Origin: Linderina pennispora
Taxonomy: Eukaryota; Kickxellomycota; Kickxellomycetes; Kickxellales; Kickxellaceae
Assembly (NCBI RefSeq): GCF_002104995.1
Contig: NW_024468253.1
Location: 744,001 to 808,000, forward strand
Length of the DNA stretch: 64,000 bases
Direction: 5' to 3'
The position numbers were made by a program, and so were the translations under genes. How positions within the stretch are numbered: the stretch's first letter is position 1; each line of letters begins with the position of its first letter. This document shows, one piece after another, positions 13,111-23,354 of this stretch. A model generated the notes under the pieces. The model ran no database searches, was not told the DNA's origin, and was given only the letters and a program-made list of their open reading frames with translations.

Positions 13111-13716
13111 ATGCAGTTCATTGTTGCCGCCGTTGCCGCTTTCGCCGCCGTTGCCGCCGCCCAGGAGTCGTCGTCCGCCACGCCCAAGTCTGCCTACCAG
13201 GTGTGCCTGGAGGCCACCTGCCCCGACAACCAGAATGATGTCAACTGCCAGGCCACCTGCAAGAACGTCCCGAACCCGAACGCCTCGATGATTGCTGCTG
13301 CCACCGAGTGCATTGGCAAGTGCGCTACTCTGGGCTACCAGGAGGCCATCGACTGCACCAACAACTGTAACGCCATGCTCTACAACCCAAGCGGTGTTGT
13401 TGTCTCTGACCACCTGACTGCTGCTGGTGTCTCGTCGGTTGCCAAGCCCACTGCTTCGTCGGCTGCTTCGTCGGCTGTCTCGTCGGCTGCCTCGACCCCT
13501 GCTTCGACTGGTGCTTCGTCGTCTCCCACCCACGCTGCGTCGGCCTCGGGCAAGAACTCTGGCCTCGCCAGCCTCGATGAGGAGTCGGCCTCGGGCTCCA
13601 AGTCGGGCTCGCATGCCGGTTCCAAGTCCTCGGCTGCCTCCAAGGAGTCGAACGGTGCCGCCCAGGTTGCCGGTTCGCTGGCCGCTGTTGCCGTTGCCGC
13701 CGCTGCCCTGTTCTAA
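13111..13716 (+). CDS. Secreted Cys-rich, Ser/Ala-rich GPI-anchored wall protein
   Basis: 201 residues. The N-terminus (MQFIVAAVAAFAAVAAAQ) is a signal peptide cleaved about residue 18. Residues about 27-90 form a small domain with eight cysteines in paired CxxxC-like spacing (CLEATC, CQATC, CIGKC, CTNNC). Residues about 100-180 are low-complexity Ser/Ala/Thr, suited to O-mannosylation. The C-terminus ends in a hydrophobic Ala/Val run after a small-residue stretch, the usual GPI-attachment signal. The protein is expected at the plasma membrane or cell wall, where it would be a substrate for KTR-type mannosyltransferases like those encoded here. The ATG at 13111 was chosen because the signal peptide follows directly. 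A polyadenylation-like AATAAA lies near 13787. The biochemical function of the Cys domain is unknown to me. Confidence 0.85.
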   Translation: MQFIVAAVAAFAAVAAAQESSSATPKSAYQVCLEATCPDNQNDVNCQATCKNVPNPNASMIAAATECIGKCATLGYQEAIDCTNNCNAMLYNPSGVVVSDHLTAAGVSSVAKPTASSAASSAVSSAASTPASTGASSSPTHAASASGKNSGLASLDEESASGSKSGSHAGSKSSAASKESNGAAQVAGSLAAVAVAAAALF

Positions 13717-14621
13717 GCCAGCAGAACACCTCCTTTCGTCACTCTTTGTTCTCATAAATACTGCTTGCAGTAGATTCCCGTACGATTAATAAACCTTATT
13801 CTATCGACTAGAACAATTGCTCTGGTGTGTCTTTTACGTGCGGCAATGAAGCTTTGGGTACGCCTTTGATAGTAGCAGTGTTTGTATACTGCCCGAGCCG
13901 AGCAGAGAACAATCGAGCTCCATATGTTTTTGTCTCTAAAAATAGCTGTTTGGAAAAATGCGTGCCTCACTCTTCAGCCGATCCGCGTCGTTGCGCTACT
14001 GTGAGAGCAAGAAAAGCGCAGAGGACAATTTCCATGCGCACATGATTGCACCACGGTCCAATAGCGGTCTCCAGCGGCCGATGAGATTTGGGGGGTTCTG
14101 GGAAATTTCCAGGGGCCACTTGATTGGATGATGAGGCGATAATCCGTCTCGTGGGTATGCCGGCTCTCCTGCTGTAGCACTGCTGTGCACTGGGCGAGTG
14201 GCCTATATGCGTGAGCACTATTCTGTCATGGCCATACTATGTTGCTCTGCATCGGGGTGCGATGCTTGGCCATACTGTGTCAGAAATTGCAGAGTTTGGG
14301 GAAGGGCTCCATTCTGGCAGCGACTTTGGACTGTGGGCCTATTCGTGAGGCTAGACACTGGACTGCTTCCGACGACTCGTGAGCAGTGTGGGCCGGCCAG
14401 AAGCAATGGCCGCTGCCTGCTACGCACGTGGCCACCTAAACATATGCAGCAACAGAGTATTGAATATTAACTGTATCCAGTCAGAGTACAACATGCTCTG
14501 CCATGCGCCAACTACTACTGCTCTATGTTTCCTGCATATGCTTTATTAGAAGCGAGTAATCAAGTCGGTGAAGATGGATGAAGCCCACGCGAGCTATACA
14601 TGAAAAGAGGCCAAATGTAGT
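13717..14621. other. Intergenic, no gene seen
   Basis: This lies between the GPI-protein gene (plus) and the convergent 3' end of the acyltransferase gene (minus). It contains only short ORFs without coding character, and presumably both 3' UTRs. Confidence 0.5.
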
Positions 14622-16073
14622 TTAATATACCAAGGAGGCAATGTCCATCCAAAAGTCGTTTCTGAGGATGCTGTCCATTTGGAGTGCAGATGCCGAAAAG
14701 TTGACGAGAAAATCCTTGCACGGTGGAGGGGAAGGCAAAATTCCAACAATTCCTAACCCGTAGTCCGTAGGAATCGTTGAAAATGCCTGTACACCGCTGC
14801 CAAAGTCGGCGGCATATAGCTTGGAGAGCGACAGATTGGACACCATCGTTGACAGCCTAAAGTTGGAGTATACAGAAATGAACGACGATGTATCTGAGGA
14901 CGCAGACTCCATCATGTCGAAGAATGCACTGATGTATGGCGGCGTCATCATCAGAATGGATGCTGCACGCACTTGGCTGGCGGTATCAGCAAGCTTCTGA
15001 ATAGTCATTGGCGAATCTGCATATTCCAGCGAGTTTATAGTGCTCGCGCTGAGCAGTGGATTACCGATATAGCCTGTGTCCATCAGGCCTAGGCGATAGC
15101 GCATGTCGACAGGAACACACAGGTAGTGTTCTCTCCTTTTCTTCCAATTGCTCTCGCAATGCCTCCCAGCCCACCCCTTTTTACTCTTCGATACATCCGC
15201 TTCCGCCAGCCCATGGACCGCATAGGCAAGTGCGGTTAGAATGTCATTGCTAGATATGCGTGCTCCGGGTGGCATGCATTCAAGCACCTGTGCACGAAGG
15301 CTGTCGAGTTTGCCACGCTTGATGCGGAAAAGATGGCCACGTATTGGGGTCTGGCGCTCTATATCGTTCCACAATTTTGCCCGAGTGCGTGGTGAAAGCG
15401 ATGCTAGAGAGTCACCTAAAAACGACCTGTCGGCATAAGCAGCTAGCGTTGAGCCATCAAGAGCCATGTGCTCATCAGACAGGTTTTTCTTGATAGCTTC
15501 CCGGTCAAAGCAATAGTTGGCCTTGCCGATATCACTGCCGCTGGCTAGCGCTCGTGTCTCGTTTGCCCAGCGGTTGAAAAATTCCAGACAGCCGGTGCCG
15601 TCTATAACTGCATGGTTGAAACTGGTCGAAATAACTACGCCGCTGTTTTCCTTCAGACGGGCGACGCGGATATCAGCAATCTTAATTACGCCTGTGTCCT
15701 TGTCTGGTAAAGGGACTCTATCGGCAGGAGTAATGTCGCTTGGCCATGCACGTGGGCTATAGTTGGACATCGCAAGATCATCATAATGCGTGTCAGACTG
15801 CAGTTCGCAATATCTAGGCAGATTGAGGCTGGTTTTGTCCACTACAACCTCCAAATTCCCCACTTTATTTTGCTGAAGATAGCCGGCTATCATGGGGAAA
15901 AGCAATGCAGTTCTGTAGAATGCTTCTTCAAGGTTGGCGGCTGACATAAAGCTGTTGGAACTGCTGCTATTCCTGTAGAAGAATACGAAGCGCGTATAGC
16001 GAACAGAAAGCATCGTGTCTATTCTGCTAAGAGGATATATCTTTGACTCGATGTTATTGACGAATGCTTCCAT
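14622..16073 (-). CDS. BAHD/transferase-family acyltransferase
   Basis: 483 residues from the ATG at 16073; codons further upstream offer only a TTG start. Both hallmarks of the PF02458 BAHD-type fold are present: the catalytic HxxxD as HAVIDG (about residue 168) and the structural DFGWG-like motif as DFGSG near the C-terminus (around 14800). Family enzymes transfer an acyl group from acyl-CoA to a hydroxyl or amine of a small molecule; the substrate cannot be read from sequence. Fungal relatives often modify secondary metabolites. The frame is intact. The gene is divergent from the cytochrome P450 gene starting at 16922 with 848 bp between, suggesting shared regulation and perhaps successive oxidation and acylation of one metabolite. 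Length matches the family's usual 430-500 residues. Confidence 0.85.
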   Translation of the reverse strand: MEAFVNNIESKIYPLSRIDTMLSVRYTRFVFFYRNSSSSNSFMSAANLEEAFYRTALLFPMIAGYLQQNKVGNLEVVVDKTSLNLPRYCELQSDTHYDDLAMSNYSPRAWPSDITPADRVPLPDKDTGVIKIADIRVARLKENSGVVISTSFNHAVIDGTGCLEFFNRWANETRALASGSDIGKANYCFDREAIKKNLSDEHMALDGSTLAAYADRSFLGDSLASLSPRTRAKLWNDIERQTPIRGHLFRIKRGKLDSLRAQVLECMPPGARISSNDILTALAYAVHGLAEADVSKSKKGWAGRHCESNWKKRREHYLCVPVDMRYRLGLMDTGYIGNPLLSASTINSLEYADSPMTIQKLADTASQVRAASILMMTPPYISAFFDMMESASSDTSSFISVYSNFRLSTMVSNLSLSKLYAADFGSGVQAFSTIPTDYGLGIVGILPSPPPCKDFLVNFSASALQMDSILRNDFWMDIASLVY

Positions 16074-16921
16074 GTTAAGTAGGCTGGCCTTGAGCAAAAG
16101 GAAGAAAAATATAGAGTATAAGGCGGACAAACACGGGCATCTGCATTTTAAGCAACAGGTGTGCGCTTGGTTTAGAGCAAGGGCAGTCTGGTGGGAAGAA
16201 CTGGCACAAACTTATTGGGGCCATGCCAGACTTGAATAAGCTATATTGTTTAAATATTTGCGGCATCTCAGCCATACGTCTGTGGCACGTCTTGTATCTG
16301 CATTGTGAGTTGCACATACACTATAACGTAAACTATACATTTTGAGTGAACTATTGGTATGGAGCAGACGCTATCAGCTCATAGCTATAACAGTGATATT
16401 CACAATGTATTTAAAACAGACTTGATTCCAAAAAAAAAAAAAAAACTTAGTATGCTGATACGCATGCTTGAAGCTGTTTACCGCTCTTGTTGAGTTGAAA
16501 ATTCCAGTGAACCCGGCCCTGTCCTCTAACTTTATTAACCATGCAAGGTCCCTGAATTGTGTCTGGGATAGTGGAATTCGAGGCTGTATTATATAGATTG
16601 TTGTGTGTTTTTGTTGATTAGGTAGCAAGGCCGAAACTCTAATTTCCCACAAAATGCGGCAGTGCTCGTGGGAACGGTGTGCGAAACAGCGGGTCTTGCA
16701 CTCACAAGAAGCTGTATCCAGTAGTCCCGTCTCTGGTTATTTGCAAGAAGATTTAGCTACTTCACGCATGCAACTGGCCAGCAATATGTTTTTAAACCCT
16801 TGTGCAATTCCAGCATTTCACTCCAAACTGAGTACTACATTTATTCCAGCTTTATAAATACTCTTGACAGTATAGCCTCGTTGTCAAATTGCCCGGCTAT
16901 CATACAAATACACCAACTAAA
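16074..16921. promoter_or_regulatory. Bidirectional promoter region, acyltransferase and P450
   Basis: 848 bp separate the two divergent start codons. The stretch is AT-rich relative to the genes, has an A-run of about 16 near 16429-16445 and only short non-coding ORFs. TATA-like TTATAAATA lies near 16853, about 70 bp upstream of the P450 ATG. Confidence 0.5.
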
Positions 16922-18514
16922 ATGTTCATCATTTTCAACCTACTTACTGGCATTTTCAGGTCTAGCGCACTTGTTCAGGTGTTTGTAGCCATCAAGCCAA
17001 TTGGGTATGCAAATATTGCTTTTGGAGCAGCTGCTGTCTATATCCTGTCGCAAGTAATCTACGCGTTGTTCTTTTCTCCGCTACGAAATATCCCCGGACC
17101 GTTCCTGGCCCGGCTAACTGACTTGCGCTCCAAGGTCTTCACATTTATTGGCAAAGCCGCCCATGATGCAGAGGGTGGGTACGAAAAGTACGGCAATATC
17201 TACGTAAACGGACCTAATTCTGTAAGCGTGTCCAGCCCAGGCGATTGCCGTACCATCCTGAGCTCACACTCCTTCCCAAAGTCCGAATTCTACAAGAGCA
17301 TCGAATTCCTCGGGGTTCCAAACATATCCTCCACGCGCGACCCGCTGTTTAACCAGATGCGCCGGCGGCAAATCGGGCCATCGTTCACCCCTGGATACTT
17401 GTCCAAGATGGAGAGCAAAATTGTCCAGCACGGGATCTTATCTCTCAAGACCAGATGGGACGCTGAGATTACTAAAGCCGAGCAGCAGCAAACCGACGCT
17501 ATAATCAACATCTGCAACGATCCACTATATGCGACATTTGATATTGTTGGCGCACTTGCATTTGGCCGCGAGTTTAATACGCTGAAAAACTACGATCCAA
17601 CTATCTCGCAGTGGATTGCAGACACAGCAAAATTCTCTGGACTTGCGATGGACATACCAGGTCTCTTCCATTTCCCATTCAGCCTTCTTGTCCGTAGGCT
17701 GAGGTTCCAGTTCGTTCAGTTAATTCGGTTTAGCCGGGACTCTATCCAGCATCGCGTGGACCTACTCGCCCAGGGCGCCGAGAAGCCCAATGACTTGCTG
17801 ACGGCCTTTCTGGATGCTGTTGATCCTGTATCCAAAGCACGTATGAGCCGTAAGGAGGTTCTGGCCGAAATGGTCGTTACCCTTTTTGCTGGTTCTGATT
17901 CATCGGCTCATACGCTCATGTGGGCCATTCATCTCCTCATGCTGTACCCTGAGTGCTACAAGCGCGCTGTTGACGAGGTGCGCTCTGCATTCGCCAAGGA
18001 CCATTTAATCAGATATAATGAAGGTCGCCAGAGTCTGCCGTACTTGGAGGCCGTGCTCTACGAAAGCATGCGTGTCCGACCCGTAGTCAGTGCGCAGGTA
18101 CCGCGGGTTGTGCCCAAGGGCGGCATTACCCTGCAGGGGCATTTCATTCCAGAAGGCAGTATCGTCAGTGCGAATTTCGCAGGCGTCAACCACCACAAGG
18201 GCACCTGGAAAGACCCCCACCGTTTCATGCCCGAGCGCTTTCTGGACAACGACGAAGCCAAGCGGAATGTTTTTGCTTTCGGCACCGGCGTGCGTATCTG
18301 TCCTGGCCGTCATCTAGCTTGGATAGAGTTGGTCACTATCCTTGCCAACGCGCTCAAAGATTACGACTTTAAGCTGCCCGACGATGCTGCGTTTGGCCCG
18401 GATATTTGCGACAAGCACGGCGTGCCCAAGCTCATGGACATGAAGTATTTCTTTTTTGCCAAGCCTCTGAATCCAAACCACGATCCGCGTGTTGTTATTT
18501 CAAAAGCCAAATAG
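16922..18514 (+). CDS. Cytochrome P450 monooxygenase
   Basis: 530 residues, intact, no intron. An N-terminal hydrophobic anchor (about residues 25-50) is followed by a proline hinge (IPGPF), the I-helix oxygen-activation motif AGSDSSAHT, the K-helix ExxR (ESMR), a PERF motif (MPERF) and the heme-cysteine loop FGTGVRICPGRH with Cys as fifth ligand. It is an ER-anchored monooxygenase using an NADPH-P450 reductase. The class is the broad fungal benzoate-hydroxylase/trichodiene-oxygenase-like group; the substrate is unknown. The start is the ATG at 16922; the frame is open upstream but offers only a TTG. It is divergent from the BAHD acyltransferase, so the two may act in one small specialised pathway (inference). 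Confidence 0.92.
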   Translation: MFIIFNLLTGIFRSSALVQVFVAIKPIGYANIAFGAAAVYILSQVIYALFFSPLRNIPGPFLARLTDLRSKVFTFIGKAAHDAEGGYEKYGNIYVNGPNSVSVSSPGDCRTILSSHSFPKSEFYKSIEFLGVPNISSTRDPLFNQMRRRQIGPSFTPGYLSKMESKIVQHGILSLKTRWDAEITKAEQQQTDAIINICNDPLYATFDIVGALAFGREFNTLKNYDPTISQWIADTAKFSGLAMDIPGLFHFPFSLLVRRLRFQFVQLIRFSRDSIQHRVDLLAQGAEKPNDLLTAFLDAVDPVSKARMSRKEVLAEMVVTLFAGSDSSAHTLMWAIHLLMLYPECYKRAVDEVRSAFAKDHLIRYNEGRQSLPYLEAVLYESMRVRPVVSAQVPRVVPKGGITLQGHFIPEGSIVSANFAGVNHHKGTWKDPHRFMPERFLDNDEAKRNVFAFGTGVRICPGRHLAWIELVTILANALKDYDFKLPDDAAFGPDICDKHGVPKLMDMKYFFFAKPLNPNHDPRVVISKAK

Positions 18515-18803
18515 GCTATCGATATCAATTGCATGCCATTTTCACATATAGCTTGCTGCCGCTGGGCCACACCGGCGATAACGGCGTTGAACACGATTCT
18601 GTGAGTAGCTGTGGCAGAGCGACATATAGCCATCGGTGATCTGATCTATGCTAATGCCGGGTAGTTGCACGTGACAGAGTAGTCACACCTGGGCCGCTTG
18701 TGCTGACTCCGTCATTTGTAGGGCTTAGCGCCAGGATTTGTGCCTTTTCCCCTCACTTTTGCAAGCACAGTTTTCCATTTTCAACGCTAATTCCAGCAGC
18801 AAG

Positions 18804-20515
18804 ATGCCTGCATCCTTGTTATTGCCAGACGACAAGGCGACCATTAAGGCGGCCCAGCCAAAGTCAAACCACGTAAGTAGGACAGCTCAGGCTGCAGATT
18901 GCGCAACGCAGGCTTCGCTCTTGTGGCATACTCACTGCTGCTAATGCTTCGACTTCAGACCCGTAGAAGATTTTGACGGCAACGGTTGCACGCCTGTTTG
19001 TTGCTTACCCAGACAAGTCACGATGGACATACACGCATCTATTCGGTGGCATCCTGCTTGTAAAGGACCTGCACAATGGAGCGTCGTTCCTGCGTATCAT
19101 CGATATGAGCGGAGGCTCTGGGCGCAGGGTTCTGTGGGAGCAGGAGCTATACGAGGGGTTCGATTTTGTACAACAGAAGCCGTTCTTTTTCAGCTTTGCC
19201 GGCGACGAGCACGTGTTTGGGCTTGATTTTGCGGACGTTGGCGAGGCTGCGGAGTTTGCCAAGAAGGTGTGGGGCCGTACACCAAAGCTTGGCAGGAAAA
19301 CCAGCGCTGCGCGGGTGCCAGCCAGCCCGGCTGCACGTGGGTCCGGGCCTAGCGCGACGCAGAGGATCCTGAGGCTTGACAACGCAAAGTACCGTGAGCT
19401 GGTTCGTGTGCTGGCTAGCTACAGCATCGCCGAGGACATGCTCGACGATCCAGACACGGCCAAGTTCATCCAAAAGTTTGTCAGCCAGAATGGAGGAGTC
19501 GACAACATGACACGCTCGGCGTCGAGTGCCGCGCCTACGTCAGCTCCGCCGCCCCCACCGCCCTCAAGCGCTCCGCCCCCGCCCCCTCCCCCGCCAACGA
19601 ACGCTCCGCCGCCCCCGCCTCCCCCGCAGGCGACATCGCCAGTGTCGGTGTCCAGCTCGCGAAGCGGCCCGCCGCCCCCTCCTCCGAGACGCGGGGCCCC
19701 TCCTCCGCCTCCCCCGCGGAGCAGAGGCAGCCAGCAGCCAAGGAAGGGGCCGACGTCGCCGGTGCCGTCGTCCATGGCTCCGCCGCCTCCTCCAAGGCAC
19801 TCGCGCAAGTCGCCGGTGCCCTCAATCAACGCTCCGCCGCCACCACCCAGGCGCTCGCACAACCAGGCGCTAGCCCATCCATCTCCTCCCACGACTCCCA
19901 AGGCCCCGAGTCTGCTCCCCCTCCACCGCCGCCACCACCCCCAAGACCCCTTCGCCGGTGCTGGCCCCGCCCGTAGCCCCACCGCCACCACCACCCCAGT
20001 CTCAGGCTCAGGCACCGCCAGTGGCTCCCCCACCGCCCCCTGTCCAGGCTCCCCCGTCGGCACCACCTCCGCTCCCGCCGATGCAGGCTCCTCCAGCGGT
20101 TCCCCTGCCACCACCTGCTCAGGCTCCTCCAGCGGCTCCCCTGCCACCACCTGCTCAGGCTCCGCCAGCAGCTCCCCCCCGCCACCAGGCGCTCCTCCCG
20201 CACCACCGATGGGAGCTCCGCCTCCACCTCCGGCCTCAGTACCGGCAGCTGTGGGCGGCGAGCCGCGGAATATGCTTATGGCCTCGATCCGTGGAGCCGG
20301 AGGTATCGGCGCGCTGCGCAAGACCGACCACTCTCAGACAAATCGCAGTTCTGCCAGTCCCTCGCTGCAAACAAACGCTTCAGCTGGGGATGCCTCACCC
20401 GGCGCCAACCCCAGCGGCAATTTGGCCAACGCTCTGGCTAGTGCCCTGGCACAGCGGTAACAAGGCCATTGCTGGCGACTCCGACTCCGAGGACGACGAC
20501 GATGACGACTGGTAA
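18804..20515 (+). CDS. LAS17: WASP/Las17 homologue, Arp2/3 activator; frame interrupted in polyproline region
   Basis: Exon 1 is 18804-18872, the intron 18873-18966 (GTAAGT...GTAG), then exon 2. The WH1 domain (about residues 25-140; ARLFVAYPDKSRW, GFDFVQQKPFFFSF) binds verprolin/WIP. A CRIB-like stretch near 19380 is not clear. A long proline-rich region follows, then a WH2 motif (SIRGAGGIGALRKT near 20290), a central helix and an acidic tail ending in Trp (DSDSEDDDDDDW). Together these bind actin and Arp2/3 to nucleate branched actin at endocytic sites. The proline-rich segment changes frame at about 19905, 19940 and 20170, at or near C-runs, where the shifts look like missing bases. The acidic tail needs one extra T dropped at 20458; without that the protein ends at a TAA at 20458-20460. 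Identity is strong because WH1, WH2 and the terminal W all fit. Confidence 0.85.
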
Positions 20516-20842
20516 TCGAGTTCCATTCAGGGTGTGAGCGTCGTGTTCTCAGCATCCTCGACTAGATGGTCTAGTCCACGCTTTCATTTTTGGTACTCTG
20601 TTGTTGAGAGCAAAATCGACGCTTATATTTTTAATACAGCCCAAGAGATGGTCAAACATTTGCGCGAGTCTGGAACTACCTGGTCTTTAGATATTCAGTG
20701 TACTAACGACATGAGGTTGGATGGCCACATCAGGACCACAACAGCACCTCTCATTCATCTCCCTGCAAGTGTGCTTCCTGTTCTCATTCTGCAGCTTCTG
20801 CTCTACTCTTGCACCTGCGTTCCTATCACCCTTTTCTTGACC
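20516..20842. other. Intergenic, WASP gene to syntaxin gene
   Basis: 327 bp between two co-directional genes. It must hold the WASP 3' UTR and the syntaxin promoter. The leader just before the syntaxin ATG is pyrimidine-rich (20790-20835). No other feature is seen. Confidence 0.5.
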
Positions 20843-21923
20843 ATGAGCCACAACAGAATGTCCGAGTTTCGGGCAAACCGGAACAGCATCATGAGCCACA
20901 TATCGTCTATTCTGCCAACAAGACACTCTAACGATGGCAACGAGGGGCAGACCGAAATGGAAAAGTACTTTGCTGCTGTGAGTATAACATCGCCACTCGT
21001 CCATTCCCTTGGCTGCCTGGGTCTCACTGCTACTAACAGGTAGATGCTTTGACACCGGCCTTTAGCTTGATGGACTCGAGAGAGACATTGCAGGAGTCAA
21101 CAGCGGTGTTGATGATCTGAGTGCCCTGCACGGGAAGCTCCTTTCTTCGTCTGACGGCCACAAGGCTGAAGGTAAACACTGTCAGCAACACCAGCATTTC
21201 CCTCATGTCGAACAGTCAATGTTCATTTGCAAATATTCTATTGCGTGCTTTCTTCATATAGCCATTGCCAACCAGCGTGACCGCAGGACAGCGCAAATCA
21301 ACAGCCAGATCACCAAGCTCAAGAAAGAGCTAAATGCAATTGACCTCATGAACGACAGCACCACCCTCGCCCCAGCCGACGAAGCAACCCGGCGCAGTCG
21401 GCACGCCCTGCTCGCCCGCCGCCTCATGGAGGTTGTTGACAAGTACCGCACGCTCGAACGCGAGTCCCAGAAGCGCTACCGGGACCGGATCGAGCGGCAG
21501 ATCCGCCTGGTCAAGCCCGATGCGACCGATGAGGAGGTCGAGCAGGCTGTGCACAATGAGTCGGCAAGATCCGTGTTTGCTATGGATGTGATGACGTCAT
21601 TCCGCAGTCGCCAGGCCAAGCGCATGCTGAGGGACGTCGAGCAGCGCGATAAGGACATTCGCGAGATTGGTGCCACCATCGAGCTGCTCAACAGCATGTT
21701 CCTCGATATGCAGGATATGGTGAATCAGCAGCAGGAAGTCCTGGATAACATCGAGAATGCTGTCGAGAGCGCCCAGGAGCACACACACAAGGCCAACCAG
21801 GAAGTCAAGGAGGCAACGCGCTTGAGGATCAGCGCCAGGAAGAAGACATGGGTCATCTTGGGTCTGATATTCCTTGTCATTGTCGCCATAGCATGCGGTG
21901 TCGCTATCCCACTGGCAACGTAA
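20843..21923 (+). CDS. Qa-SNARE, SSO1/syntaxin-1-like plasma membrane t-SNARE
   Basis: Exons are 20843-20977, 21066-21171 and from 21262; introns are 88 and 90 nt, the first with a textbook TACTAAC branch site at 21031-21037. The protein has an N-terminal three-helix Habc region starting at EMEKYFAALDGL, a SNARE motif (about 21640-21800) with the zero-layer glutamine in LFLDMQ-like context, a basic juxtamembrane patch (RLRISARKK) and one C-terminal transmembrane helix (WVILGLIFLVIVAIACGV). It pairs with SNAP-25/Sec9 and synaptobrevin for exocytosis. The end is uncertain. A TAA at 21921-21923 overlaps a consensus donor (GTAAGT at 21920). Splicing to 22003 would give a tail ending TKKS at 22016; splicing to 21977 would give a long Arg/Asn/Ser tail ending at 22116. 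The frame is intact. Confidence 0.9.
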
Positions 21924-22016
21924 GTATCTATATAGACTGAACGAGGTTGTGTTACTTTCTTGCGAAATGGTTGCTAGTCTGGCTGATGTCCATGTTGATC
22001 CAGTAAGAAATCGTAG

Positions 22017-22428
22017 GCGTAGGAGCAGAAACAGCAGCTCTAACACGGCAAGTTCCACCAACAACAGCAACAACAATAGTAATAGCACAGCAGCGGCGAC
22101 AGGTGCTGGCGGATAATGGTATATTACGTTCGGCATCACCTTGGCACAAGCCACGTGTTGCGCAACTCCATTCCGGAATGACCCGTTTCAAACTCATGTT
22201 TCTAGATTAGTTTTGTCATATTCACTAGTACTACCCCCTCATTCTGTTAATCTAAGGGTTATAGAAAAATCTTGCACACGTATCATCGAAAAAAGAAGAA
22301 CAAAAAGCTAATAGGCAAAGGAGGAAATGTGTAAGGCTGTGATGAAGGAGCTGTGAGGGTTTGAGGAGAAACGGCAAGGTAGGGGAGGCGTGTTCATTCT
22401 GGCTGACGACAAACAAGAGAAGAGTGCA
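22017..22428. other. Convergent intergenic with AAC/AGC trinucleotide run
   Basis: This holds the 3' regions of syntaxin (plus) and the bHLH gene (minus). Around 22035-22100 there is an imperfect AAC/AGC/AAT trinucleotide tract. It would encode a Ser/Asn tail if syntaxin splicing reaches it. Confidence 0.5.
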
Positions 22429-23354
22429 CTAAACGTGGGTGCCAAGGACTCCACTTCCTGAGCTGTGTAGCGCATGGGGCTGCTTCTTGAACTCTCCTGA
22501 TGCGCACCCGTGCGACTGGTCGAGCTGGTACGGCGAGACCGGCGATAGTGGCCGCCCACTGCTCGAAACCATGTCCATCGAGCCTTTGCTGAGCACTGAG
22601 TGCAGGCGATTGATATTCTCGATTTCCTGCGGATCAAAGTGGGCGCTTCCGATACCCAGTTCGCCAAGGCCTTGGAACGACAGCGACTGCTCCATTCCCA
22701 GCTGCTGCGAGACATTGAGCAGCTGCTCGGGCAGAAGGCGCGGGGACTGGCATGAGCTGTTGAACGAGGCGGGCTGTGAGCCTGGGAATCCGCACACTAC
22801 CTGCTGCTGGTGGCTGGGCATCGGCAGTGGGTAGCCAGCGGCAACCAGCGCCCTGCGCAGGTCGTTGATCTCCACCTCCATTTCTTGGATTGTCCGGCGC
22901 AGAAGGTCAATATAGTCTTTTGCCTTTTGCATTATCAGCACTGTTGAGGGTTTGACCATGTGGAGTGTGGGTATGATATCGCGGAGCTCATATAGGACCT
23001 CTCGTTGGTGGTGCCTTCGCTATACATGTGGCATGGGAGTACTGGTTTAGATACACGCTTATGTGTAGCCTTCGACGCGTCATATTATCAAACACTTGCC
23101 TTACGCTCCAGCTCGTTGTGATTCAGGCGCTTCTTCCTATACATACAGAGGTGAACACATAGGTACTATCAGCAATACTGTACGTGGCTTGCATCTGTTG
23201 ATATATGAGATACAAACTTGGGTTTTGGGAGGGTTGTGCCGACGCTGTTGCTACAGGAGCGAGGCGCCGACGCAGTTGTAGATGGTGTCGATGAGGTGCT
23301 CGATGCGCCAGAATGGTTGCAATTATCGCGTGGCACAGTAGCAGCTTCGACCAT
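22429..23354 (-). CDS. bHLH-leucine-zipper transcription factor
   Basis: Three exons: 23354-23218, 23136-23100 and 23019-22429, giving 254 residues. Joined, they produce an uninterrupted bHLH: basic region/helix 1 NHNELERKRRHHQREVLYEL, a short loop with IIPTL, helix 2 KPSTVLIMQKAKDYIDLL, then heptad leucines. In the basic region His-x3-Glu-x3-Arg spacing fits class B bHLH proteins that bind CACGTG. The C-terminal half is Gln/Ser/Pro-rich and may be an activation region. Intron 23137-23217 is GT-AG with a weak GTTTGT donor; intron 23020-23099 has a GC donor (AAG|GCAAGT), and only this splicing keeps the basic region joined. The regulated genes are unknown. Related fungal factors control phosphate, lipid or morphogenesis genes. 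Confidence 0.88.

Noticed and set aside
16429..16445. A-run as a retroposon tail
   Set aside because: No ORF or target-site duplication adjoins it; simple homopolymers are common in AT-rich promoters.
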